A stretch of DNA of 64,000 nt from Sipunculus nudus (Eukaryota; Annelida; Sipuncula; Golfingiida; Sipunculidae): positions 56,217,812 to 56,281,811 of the forward strand of contig CM049314.1 of assembly GCA_026874595.1 (NCBI GenBank), in the 5' to 3' direction. Position numbers and translations under genes: made by a program. Shown here piece after piece: positions 44,682 through 56,181 of this stretch. The notes under the pieces were generated by a model. That model ran no database searches. It saw only the letters and a program-made list of their open reading frames with translations, and was not told where the DNA came from. Positions within the stretch are counted from its first letter, which is position 1, and each line of letters starts with the position of its first letter.

Positions 44682-47600
44682 ATAGCGCGTGAATGATGGT
44701 CCTGCATTTATATGTGCGTGTTGAGTTAGTTTGTGATTTTTGTCCCTGTGAGCTGCAGTATGATATATGTTAGATCATGTGATGAAACATGAAAAAGTGC
44801 AGCTTTAAATTATTTATCGCAAATATCTTGAAGAAGGAAGATTTTAACTATAGTGAATAGGAGATAAACTGCATATGTGTAAAAAGTTGCTCAGTCTGCT
44901 CACTGTATTGTCAGATTATTTATTATGATGTGTATATATATTAATATTATATATATATATATATATGTGTATGTCTACGTGAATGACTAGAGAAGTTTAC
45001 AAAGAATATGATAATGTTGATACAACAAAGTATTATAATTATATGTATAAGCCCTTTCCCCGAGTGATGCTATCATCAGCTTAGTGAAAGGAGTTGGATA
45101 ACATTACAGAACTTTTGTAAGAAGATATTAAATCATGTGATATGGTCATCAGTTTGATATATGCAAGTATTTTCTGTGGTATCCAGTTGAATTCCTACAA
45201 TATATGAAGGAAACAAAGTCTATTTGTGAGAATTAATAACAGACATGAATAAAAATATGTGAATGTGGTGAGTGACATTAGGAGTGAAATTTTTATGGAC
45301 ACACACCAGTTATATATCATGGAGTTACAAAAGAAGTTGGTGCCTTGAGAATTTAGGGCGAATCTTTCATGTAAAGAAGGCCTGTGTGATAATAAATTGT
45401 AATCTTACTGTCTGTGACTGCAGATTTATGGATCCAAGAGTTGTATTTACTATATAGACCCCAGTTTCACTGCAGGTGTGGGCATTTGATAATTTGTTGA
45501 GAAATTTATAATAAAAATTTGCAATATATATGAAAGATACATATGAAAGTACAAATATCTTCAATTGAGACTCAAAATAAGCTTTTGGATTGTCAACAGG
45601 TACTCCTTTGTAACAGGTTGTTGGCACTGTTCAGGTTGATGTTTAAATTCTTCATTACAACCTGTAATTGGCATGTGGCATTTTATTAATGATTGCCAGC
45701 TCTTTAAAATGCACCAGTGCTAGCTTATGTTACTGTTGGTACATTGGCATGTTTAAAACCAACACAAATTTCACTATGTAAGACTTAAGATAACCATGAT
45801 GGAAATATTGTGCTATCAGATTAAAGTATCACTTGATATTCTTTACGCTTTCAACTTTACTTATGAATGTGAGACTTCTTAATGGAGTATATGGTGCTTT
45901 ATGATAGATAATAAACCTGTATTGATGCACAAATCATGTGTTAACTGAGGTACAATTTATGAGAGTTTTAATTATGCTGTAAAGTGCACACTGATTCTCA
46001 TATCATGTATGAATAGAGATGTTGTCAGTTATAAATATTGTGAAAATAAGGAAGGTAATAATAAACAAAGTGAGAGTATTAATTAGGAGATGAAGACAAC
46101 AATTACCTAAATTCTGTATTGTAATTTGAGGTGTATTCACATGATGGTGTTTGTATAATTCACATCTTCAGATGTTACCCATCATGAGTAATCCTATTAC
46201 TGGTAAACATAAGTTTTGGGGGGTAATTTTAGAAAACATCCCAATTTGGCAAATTCTGTGTCCTTCAGTAGTATGCAAGTTTTGGCGCCAAAGCACAGGT
46301 TCAGGCTAACCTTGGTGTACAGACATTACTTCTTATTTGTACAGGTGTGGATTTAAATGCTTCATTTTTATCACTTTGTATTGTGAAAGGCTGGATACAT
46401 GAACAGTGCTTTGGAATCTGTTTCAGTTTCATCAGATTAGGGTAACTCATGTATACTTAAACTGACAATGTTCATTTGTTTATACTACCTTGGATGCAAG
46501 GGGGTTGCAACCAAAAAAAAATTTACATGGAAGTTGAAACTATGATGATTGCTTTGATTTTAAAAATGGAAAAAGTATTTATTTCATAATGCTGTGATGT
46601 TAAAATCTTATTCCAAAATCTGTCTTTTGAAACGCTTGATGGAAAGTGTCAATATTGCAAATTAATTAAATTGTGTGAAAAATGAAATTTGGCATTCAGT
46701 GATAATGTCAATGCTTGGTGATTTTGTAAGGTTGGATTACATGAGTGTTCATTCAACGTGACCTGGGAAATGTGATTTGTTCTGAAAAGACTATGTCTTG
46801 AAATATTTGTTCTTGTTAAATGAAAGTCTAGTGACTTAAAATAACTTATCATCGTTATTAATTTTCTATGTACGGTGGTGCAGCAGACCCAAAGTGTGTG
46901 AGCTTGTAATTAACCTCCCAGGTATCATGTAATCATTTCAGTTGTTACAATATCACTGTATGAGACAAGTATCAGTAGACAACACTGATGGAACAGAATC
47001 TCATGTTTGGCAGGTAGCAACAAAAGGGAAACACCTAGATGATATTCAGGATTTAAGTTTAAGACAACCTCTTAAGCAGAACATCTGTAAAATATGTACA
47101 GCTAAATACAGTACATTTTCCGCAAACTTTCATCCTTTAACATTGGTTCCATGGTTAATGGAATCAATGATATATTGGTTCCATGGTTTATTGAATCAAT
47201 GATATACCATCACAACTGTGGCTCTGGTTAAGAAGAATATTGAGACAAAACTGACCAAGAAATCCCTTAAACTTAATATCAGGTATGGCCTATAATTCAA
47301 AGGCCATATGAACTTCGGATATTGGTGAATTTTGATACCTTCCTACATATTACTGTCAACAAAGTATAGCACAGTTAGTGTTTATCAGATTTATTAAAAT
47401 TAGTTCTAATTCAAATTTGCTGCTGTTGAAACATTCTAAATCTTTTTTTTTTAAGCTTTTTTAACTTTGTACAGTCTTTAAGATGTCTGTGAACTGCAAT
47501 GCAGCTGTGAGAACATGTAACAGCTTGAATAGTTTGATCTCAAACGTATCATGTCTTTGTGCAAGCTAGGTCTTAGAGGACCATAAATTTGGGTACTTAC

Positions 47601-48530
47601 CCAGGGTTTGAAAGATTTGAATGATTAAGTTTGGCTTGCTGAGAGTACAGTCTTTGGTTGTTAAATATTTTTTTTCTGGCAGTGTGACATTGCTTTTCTC
47701 CATTACATGAAGAAATTAACATAAGCCAGATAAATACTACATATTTAGACTGTTGGCACGATTGATTTTCAGCAAATCAGTAGACATTGACAATGGTCAT
47801 AACAGTATAAATAGTGTCCAGTTCATTTATATTAGTAAAAGTGTCCATGATTCAGACTGATTCATAATCAGTGATTATGGTATGACGGTTACACAGGGTT
47901 AGTTTTGAGATCTTGTACGTGGCAGTGATGTTACTTGCTTGTGTACAGTTGTGAAAGAGCTGCAGTTGTAAAGGGGGTGTTACATAATATGTGTGGATCA
48001 TTTAATGAAGAGTTTCAACAGGTCAGACTTGTCTGCAACACAATATGGTGATATGGGATAAGGCTCATTCAAGGGGGAATCTGTTTCATGTGCTATAGTG
48101 GGAATTGGGAAAGGGGAATTGCTTCAGGATGGGATTAAGTTGCTCATGGATATTTTGGGGGAAAACACATGGGGGCATTTTGGTCGCACATTACAAAGTC
48201 ATGTAAACTGATTTCACTGCAAATTTGGGTGTAATGATTGATATATTTCAAATGTTCTGTTTCATACTTTCATGGGTTCATTGATGGGACATGGGTTTAT
48301 GTGCATAAAAGGTGCCAGAGTGGAGATGTGAGTTGATGTATGTAGCCTGCACTCATTTCGTCACACCAGTAGTTTAGTGTGTATATTTATGGTTGCATAA
48401 CACATTTGTTTCATGTTGCATTCTTCATCCACTTGTGTGGTTCTCTCCCATTAACATTGTGTATTTATAGTGTACTGTAGTTGTGTAGTTTTGTATATTG
48501 TTGCTTAAATAAAGATTCTTGATCTTATCA
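44682..48530 (+). other. probable long 3' UTR of the kinase gene
   Basis: About 3.8 kb without transposon ends or coding frames. It ends in a good AATAAA (48508-48513) followed by a GT-rich stretch (CACCTGGTGTC) 20-30 bp on. Earlier AATAAA signals occur (for example near 45247 and 46060), so shorter forms are possible. A (TA)n run lies near 44948-44966. Confidence 0.45.
48508..48513 (+). terminator. polyadenylation signal AATAAA
   Basis: A canonical hexamer with a downstream GT-rich element, placed at the end of a long unbroken stretch after the kinase stop codon. Confidence 0.45.
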
Positions 48531-48645
48531 CCTGGTGTCAGATTTCAACCTGCACATTCCGTGAATAATTCCATGATTTTAGTTGAAATGTTATTTATTT
48601 TTATCACTACTAAACATTTCTCATGTTTTAATTTTAAATTAACAC

Positions 48646-49110
48646 CAGGCCTGCCAAATCACTTTTTTTAAGAGTCCATTTCTTTTAGGATTTCCTGAAT
48701 ATTATGCTAATTACTTTCTTACTCTTTTTCAACAGCACTCCCCCCCCCCCCCTCTTTTATTTCTTAAGTGAAAGAATTTTGATACATATAATTTTTCCAG
48801 CTTTAACAGTCCAATAAGAATGGGGCATTTTGTAATTTTCATATGTGCTAATGTCCATTTTATGTCACAACATCAGGAAATTGCCCAGAAATTCATGTAG
48901 GGGGATGTGAACCATGTATGTTTCTGACTTTGGAAACCATATATATATACTTCTTTGGGATATGCAAAACACCTGTTTGTTCAGTGTGTGACAAAAAATG
49001 GGGAATTTATCCTAATTTAACATCCCCCCACTCTTTATTTCAAAGAAGTGAACTTTTTATTTTCCAGAGCACTTGCTCCATTTTTCGGTGATTTATCTTT
49101 GACTTGCCTG
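48646..49110 (+). mobile_element. dispersed repeat starting CAGGCCTGCCAAATCAC, copy 1
   Basis: It shares its 5' end, TTTCCTGAA, ATGCTAATTACT, AACAGTCCA and GACAAAAAATGGGGA words, in the same order, with 60837-61317. The 3' end (CTTGCCTG) is a decayed inverted copy of the 5' end. A non-autonomous TIR element is likely; no clear target duplication is seen. Confidence 0.55.
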
Positions 49111-49881
<771 letters not shown>

Positions 49882-50029
49882 ATTCAAAATGCATAAAAAT
49901 AATATTTGTTAAATGGGTAACATCGGAAATAATTGAAAATAAACCCGCCCAAAACTGTATGCTGCATCCCACGTCTCTCACATTCCGACGTAAAATGATA
50001 GACCCAAGTAACCTGCGATCGGGAAAGGC

Positions 50030-50080
50030 TTGCACGTGTCATGTGACTAAAAAAGTTCAAAATGGCCGCTGCCACGTGGG
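50030..50080 (+). promoter_or_regulatory. possible GK5 promoter: paired E-boxes around a YY1-like site
   Basis: CACGTG occurs at 50033-50038 and 50073-50078. Between them lies AAAATGGCCGC (about 50059-50069), a YY1-type motif. The patch is less AT-rich than its surroundings and precedes a usable donor at 50148. Assignment to GK5 is inferred from strand and position only. Confidence 0.4.
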
Positions 50081-50147
50081 CGAAAATAGGTTAAAGTGCA
50101 AACTCCGAAACCCCAATCTAGTACTCTGATAACCGATGACACCTCTG
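50060..50147 (+). other. candidate noncoding first exon of GK5
   Basis: The segment ends at a donor (CCTCTG then GTATGT, GT at 50148-50149). The first GK5 coding exon starts at an acceptor 23 bp before its ATG, so an upstream exon is needed. A second possible donor (GCAT then GTAAGT, near 50588) also exists. Confidence 0.35.
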
Positions 50148-50636
50148 GTATGTGTCCTGATCTGTGTCTGAATGAAATGGGAAATAGGTAAAAATTATCA
50201 TGGTAGCATTCTATTGTATTATTTTGTTTATCTCGTTGAATCCAGTGAGATTGGTCTTATTAAACTTTTAATCTGAGATATATCACTGATGTAGATCTCT
50301 ATCAGTGTCACTGTTAGTGTTACTACTGTTAGTAATAACTCAATAACCATAACACCAGATGTCAGCGCAGGTTATACAGTGATGTACGCTTGTGACACCA
50401 ATGACATACATTATGCCGGTACACTTTAGTTACAGTCAGCTGATGTACTTCTCTAGGTACAATGAATTATTGTACGTGTATGTATATTATCACACGTTGT
50501 ATCAAATATCAAATTCAAAGTGAGGGACTGCCAGAGTGCAGTTGACTGAACTGCTGAACACCTGTACTGAGCTGACTTCAGAAGCATGTAAGTTGGTTTA
50601 ACTTTCATTATGGTGGTGTCAAAATAATTTTTTATT

Positions 50637-52983
50637 AGCTCAGCTGACTGAAAGTCATCTGAGCTATAGCGATCACTCTTTGTCCGTCGTCCGTCTGTCC
50701 GTCTGTCCGTCCGTTAACCAGGCACAAATCGTAACCGCTGGACCTAGAACCTTGTAACTTGGGATTCTGAGAGGTCCATATCCTTTGAGCTATGGCACTC
50801 CAAAGTACAGCTCAGAATAATGGAAAATTTGATACAAAAGCTGAAGTATCTGAACAACTAATGCAGAGATAACCATAATTGTTTGCATGGATATTGATCA
50901 TGGAGTGTTTCATAAGTTTCTGCAGACTGGTGGCACCACCTGTATTTGTTCGGTTTTTTTTACGAAATTTTTCTGTATTTTTGAGACCTTTAAAGATATG
51001 AACATCTGTTAACAGGGCACAAATCATAAAAACTGGACCAAGAATCTTCATTCTTGACACACAGGGAGACCCATGAAAAGTCTCCATGGAAACTTGAAAT
51101 TAGGTCTCTGTTACCCATATTCTTTAAGCTGTATGGGTCCAAAATACCCCCCCCCCCCCCCAGAATAATGGAAAATTTGATACAAAAACTGCAGTATTTC
51201 AATAACTACAACACTGATGGTCATGATTTTCGGCATACATATTGATCATGAGCTGTTCCAGTTTCTGCAGACTGGGTGTGCCACCTCTATTTTTTTTTCA
51301 AATTTTTACGAATTTTTTTCTTTTTTTTGAGACCTTTAAAGATATGGTTATCTGTCAACAGGGTACAAATCGCAACAACTGGACCTAGAATCTTCATTCT
51401 TGCCATGCAAGGAGGCCCATGAAAGGTGCCTGTGGAAACTTGAAATTAGGTCTCTGTTACCCATATCCTTCAAGCTATAGGACTCCGAAGTATCCCTCAG
51501 AATAATGGACAATTTGATACAAAAACTGAAGTATCTGAACAACTAATGCAGAGATCACCATGATTTTTTGCATGGATATTGACCATTAAATGTTTTTATT
51601 AGTTTCTGCAGACTGGTGGAGCCACCTGTATTTTTGTATCCGCCAAAACGAAGTTTTGCGGATACTATGTTTTTGACCGAGTTCCTCCCCCGCGGCGGCG
51701 TTCGTTTCCAGAGAGCTCCTCGGAGACTAATGGACCGATTTTTCCTAAACTTACACATATTATCGGGTATTAACTGGTGCCTAACCAATTTGCATTGACC
51801 TCTGACCTTTCCTCTCTATCCAGTGTCCATTTGTGGGTCTGTTTCCACTCATAAACCCTCATATCTCGGGAACCGTTTGATCGATCAGGAAATAAAATTG
51901 ATACAAATGTAGCCCTTGGATTGCTTTATAACATACACAAAAAATGGTGGCGCCACCTGTAACCATGTTTGCACAGTGTCCATCTGTTCATCTGCCTTGG
52001 GTTAAAATCACTCATATCTCTGCAGTGAATTGACTAATTCACCTGAATTTCGTCATGTGTATACATCAAGGATAGCTTTCTTGATTTTATGACAGGTGGC
52101 ACCACCTACGTTCACGTTCACGCTGATGACATCCAAGCTTATATCTCGGGAACCGTTTGACCGATCAGGAAATAAAATTAATACAAATGTAGCCCTTTGA
52201 TAGCTCTGTAACATACACAAAAAATGGTGGCGCCACCTGTAACAATGTTTGCACAGCGTCTGTCTGTTAGTCTGCCGTGGCCTAAAATTACTCATTTCTC
52301 TGTAGTGGTTCGACATAACTGCCTAAAATTTTGCAGGTTTATACATCGTGGACAGCTTTCTTGATTTTATGACAGGTGGCGCCACCTACATTCTAGTTAA
52401 CGCTGGACACATCCAAGCTCATATCTCAGGAACCATTTGACCGATTGGGCCAAAATTGTGCATGTGTTTAGATCTCACATAGGTCTTTATCATACACAAA
52501 ACTGGAGGGGTTACCTGCAAAGATTTTTGCACAGTGTTTGTCTGTTTGTCTGCCATGGGCAAAAATCGCTCATATACATGTAGTGGTTTGACTTTTCTGC
52601 CTAAAATTTTGCAGGTGTATACAACTTGGACAGCTTTCTGGATTTGTGGTAGGTGGCACAACCTACATACACATTTAGGCTGCAGACATCCATGCTAATA
52701 TGCAACATACCTCACTCTATTTCCCCTTGCCACTCAATCCATGCCTCACTATCCGATTTTGGCAGATACATGTAGTCACTTGTCGGTTACCTGTATTCTA
52801 GTTTTAAAAGTTTACACATTTTTCTCTATTTTTGAGATATATAAATACAGACTAAATCTTGGCCTGTTGGTTAATCTGTTTGATGCTTCAGTTGAATGGG
52901 TATATACTACCATTCTGATGATAATTTCCTTTTGCGAATCTCTTCCCAGTCAGCTGAGCGTCATGACCCATGGGTCACTTGTT
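50637..52983 (+). mobile_element. Helentron-like element, family A, copy 3 (host of a nested B element)
   Basis: It starts AGCTCAGCTGACTGAAAGTC (hairpin with the following ATCTGAGCT) and a TTTGTCCGTCGTCC tract. It ends GTCAGCTGAGCGTCATGACC, the hairpin TGACCCATGGGTCA and CTTGTT (52983). The first kilobase holds about three monomers with GGCACAAATC, CTGGACC and GGTGGCACCACC words. A family B element interrupts the third monomer at 51635-52801, and A monomer sequence resumes directly afterwards. It sits in the presumed first GK5 intron or just upstream. Confidence 0.7.
51635..52801 (+). mobile_element. Helentron-like element, family B, copy 2 (nested)
   Basis: The 5' end TGTATCCGCCAAAACG opens a hairpin. 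The 3' end has GGCAGATACATGTAG, a decayed hairpin and CTAG (52798-52801). A T flanks each side. The interior holds the same monomer halves as copy 1, in the opposite orientation, with GGTGGCGCCACC palindromes near 51945, 52095 (variant), 52228 and 52375. It lies cleanly within family A monomer sequence. Confidence 0.75.
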
Positions 52984-53124
52984 CTAACTATAGCTGCTTG
53001 CCTTATAATACCAGGACTTTCATGGACATAATCTATAATAAATGTATCTGCCACTGACAGCTTCCTTCAGTGTTCGTGGTTGATGACAGGGGAACTGTCA
53101 GTCAGGGAGCTACATATTTGACGT

Positions 53125-53330
53125 TTGGTATTCTTTAAAGGGGCCCTGAATCACCCATTTAACAGAAAAAATAGCTTCTTCCCTTTAAAATAAATTTGTA
53201 CCTGCCAAAATTTTGCCATGAAACCGTTTGCTTACTCCTGTAAATGAGTGTTAAAAACGATGGACTGGGCGCGATCGCAGGTTTCAACATAAACACAGTG
53301 CGTGGGGCCATGTTTAGCATGTCAGGAGAT
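53125..53330 (+). repeat. dispersed repeat related to 60650-60830
   Basis: Phrases GTACCTGCCAA, TTTTG, AACTGTTTGCTTACTCCTGT-like bases and GGCGCGATC are shared in order with the segment at 60650-60830. It starts near GGGGCCCTGAATCACCC. Likely a small non-autonomous element; its borders are not resolved. Confidence 0.5.
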
Positions 53331-53923
53331 GCCCTGACTGACTTGATGAAGTATAAAAATATATGTTCTTGCTGGCTGAAACACTGCGTGTTGCACCTCT
53401 CAAATTTATCCATATATTACAGTGGCACAGATACTCTATTATTAGTCTAACTTGTTTTCCACTCAACTGATCAGATGATATCAACAGCTGACTGATACAT
53501 GGGTGTCTGACAATAACTATGCTATATTTGACCTTATATAATGCTGCATACTGAGTGCACGGTTACAGGCCTGTTTTGAGACATTTGGCGGTATGTTGGG
53601 TCACACTGTAAACGGGGAGACTCTTATATTTCTCAGGAGTGATGTGACATATAAGCCTGAAATGTTGCATGTTCTTACATCTTGTATAGTTTTGTCTTAT
53701 AAAAGACTTGTGGTGCCAGATACAATTTTTATGTAGTCTACATCTATGTCAGTCATTCAGGAGTCATTTGACATATCTGTCTGAAATTTTACATATGTAT
53801 ATGTCACACATAAACTTGAAAAGTTATCAAGCACTTTTTAAAATAATGGGCCAAGTATGTTATCAGGTAATGATTATGTACCTAGTGTTTATCCCATTGC
53901 ATTGGATTGCATTAGGCCTGTAG
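53331..53923. other. non-genic stretch
   Basis: No feature is recognised. The last eight bases (GCCTGTAG) are the left target copy of the hAT element that follows. Confidence 0.45.
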
Positions 53924-55998
53924 CAGACATGGGGTAATAGTAATAAGTAATAGTAATAGACTATTACAGCTTTTTCCATGTAATAGTATTAGTAATAGTA
54001 ATAGACTCAAAAATTTGAGCTGTAATAGTAATAGTAATAGAAAGAGAAGGCAAAGTAATAGAGTAATACATATTACTTTCTATTACTTCCTGCGAGCCCC
54101 TTGATCGGAAGCATAGCAGCAAATAATGCTGAACAGACTCAGTTCTTGTCCAGTAACTGTTGAGGCAAGCATGGGCCAGCTGCCACATTGCTGGTGACCA
54201 CTGGTGCTATTACATAAGAGTACTGGACAGAGTAGGTCACAGCCAAATAAGTTACCTGGCACAATCTTACCTTTGATTAGTAAACCATGGATAAACTGAG
54301 GCATGTTTGATGTTAAGAGACAGATAAATAGTGTATTATTATTGTGACATGTACATCTTATCTCACATCCATCAATTCATATGCATATTCTGAAAGGTAC
54401 CTAGATTTGTTTTCACAAGCCAGTTTGCATTTTAATCATACAGATAGCAATAACACCGTTCAAGATAAAAATAATATGGAACCAGATACAGTGCAGACCC
54501 AAAATGTTCATGATAAGCTTATGGTGTTTTCACTACCCATAACGTACTGAAGCCTACAATGCCATAAACTCAGACCAGTACTACAATCACTTGGATAAAG
54601 TCATACTGCAGGCACATGTATTATCTAGTTAATTTATATACATATTATTTTTAAAATATTCTTTTAATACTTGTATGTTATTTCATAGTACCAACTTTGC
54701 AGACCTTCATTCAGTATCTAAAATTATGTTAATTTATATTTTGAAAATTAAATGAACAATTTTTTTCATGATATCAATTTATTTCATTATATAATATAAG
54801 AATATAAGTAACTGTTAATATTTATTATTTAATATCTGAAATTTTCATATCAAATAATTAGATCCTGTTATGTACAAATTTAAAGTACAAGATTGTTTAA
54901 TACCAAATTTATTGTGAAAGTGATTTAAATAATATTTCATTTGTTTTGTAAAATTGATTTAAGTTTAAAACTCTCCATATTCCTAAATCATCCTATGCTT
55001 GCTTTGCTGCAATGAACTTATGAGTAGGGCATGCCTGAAGAATAAAAGCCATGCATAATACCATTATTGTAAAGTTTACCACCTCTCTGTTCACTCTCAG
55101 ATGTACGATGCCATGGAATAAAACATGGCATCACATCCAAATAAACATATATGACCGAGAAGATGGTGTACTTTTGTCTCCAGTTTGGTTCTGTGTAGAA
55201 TCTTGACGTAAATAGTCTTTTTATTGGATATATTTATATGGATTGGGAAACAGGACACAGCCCTACATAAATTCCTCTCCTGATACATAGATAAAGGACT
55301 GAATTGTCAGCTTTGATACTAAATAATAATATGCAATAATCATGAATAATTCCTCTGGAGACAATTTTTAGTTACACAGAAAATCTTTATTTATTGACTA
55401 TGAGAACGAAGATTAAATCTTAGCAGAAGTATGTACTATAAAATAAATTTATGTGAAATATATATGAAAATAATATAAAATGTACAAGTATGCATATAAT
55501 TATAAATCAATATTTAAATTATGTCAGGGCCTTTACAATGGGTTGCTTTTAAATTACATGTATTCAAGAGTTCATACGATTATCTTATAATTTCCACTTG
55601 AAACACTTCAATAATTATCTTCAAGGTTTCAAAATAAAAAAAAAAAAACAAAATTAAAGATGCTGAAATAATTAAGATCTCCAGTATCATTGGGCTTCTT
55701 GTAAATGACAGACACAGTATAAGAAAATTGTGTAGGTAACTGGATGATATAGTTGCTTTTAATATTATTTAAACATGTGATTATAGTGCTAGTTTACAGC
55801 ACTCATGGCTGCGCAAGGAGAATCCTCCCATCAGTTTCAGTACATGTAATAGTAATAGTAATAGTAATAGATACCCCAGTAATAATATTAGTAATAGTAA
55901 TAGAAGAAAAAATGTGGTAATAGTAATAGTAATAGTAATATAAGAAATTGAAAGTAATAGTAATAGTAATAGAACAACTGTAATAGACCCCATGTCTG
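53924..55998. mobile_element. hAT element with perfect 8-bp TSD and (TAATAG)n subterminal arrays
   Basis: The inverted ends CAGACATGGGGT (53924) and ACCCCATGTCTG (ending 55998) are flanked on both sides by the identical octamer GCCTGTAG (53916-53923 and 55999-56006), the hallmark of a hAT insertion. Subterminal TAATAG-type hexamer arrays occupy 53935-54085 and 55848-55988. The 2075-bp interior shows no recognisable transposase, so the element is non-autonomous or gutted. The intact duplication suggests a fairly recent insertion. It lies just upstream of the first GK5 coding exon. Confidence 0.85.
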
Positions 55999-56006
55999 GC
56001 CTGTAG

Positions 56007-56158
56007 GCCTTGTTTGGTATTAAGCTTGTATTGTTCTACATGTATTTCCAGATTTTTTAAAGTAAAAGATGGGCCATGTTGCCTGCATCCTCCTAAACTT
56101 ACCACCGATTACATGTTCTGTACAGGTTGTTTGGGAACTTTGTACTTTTTCTTTTCAG
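56007..56158 (+). other. end of GK5 5' intron
   Basis: Ends in a strong acceptor, TACTTTTTCTTTTCAG (56158). An ATG at 56165 starts a 21-codon frame that overlaps the GK5 start in another frame. Confidence 0.5.
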
Positions 56159-56181
56159 AGATTTATGACAGTTGAGGGAGA

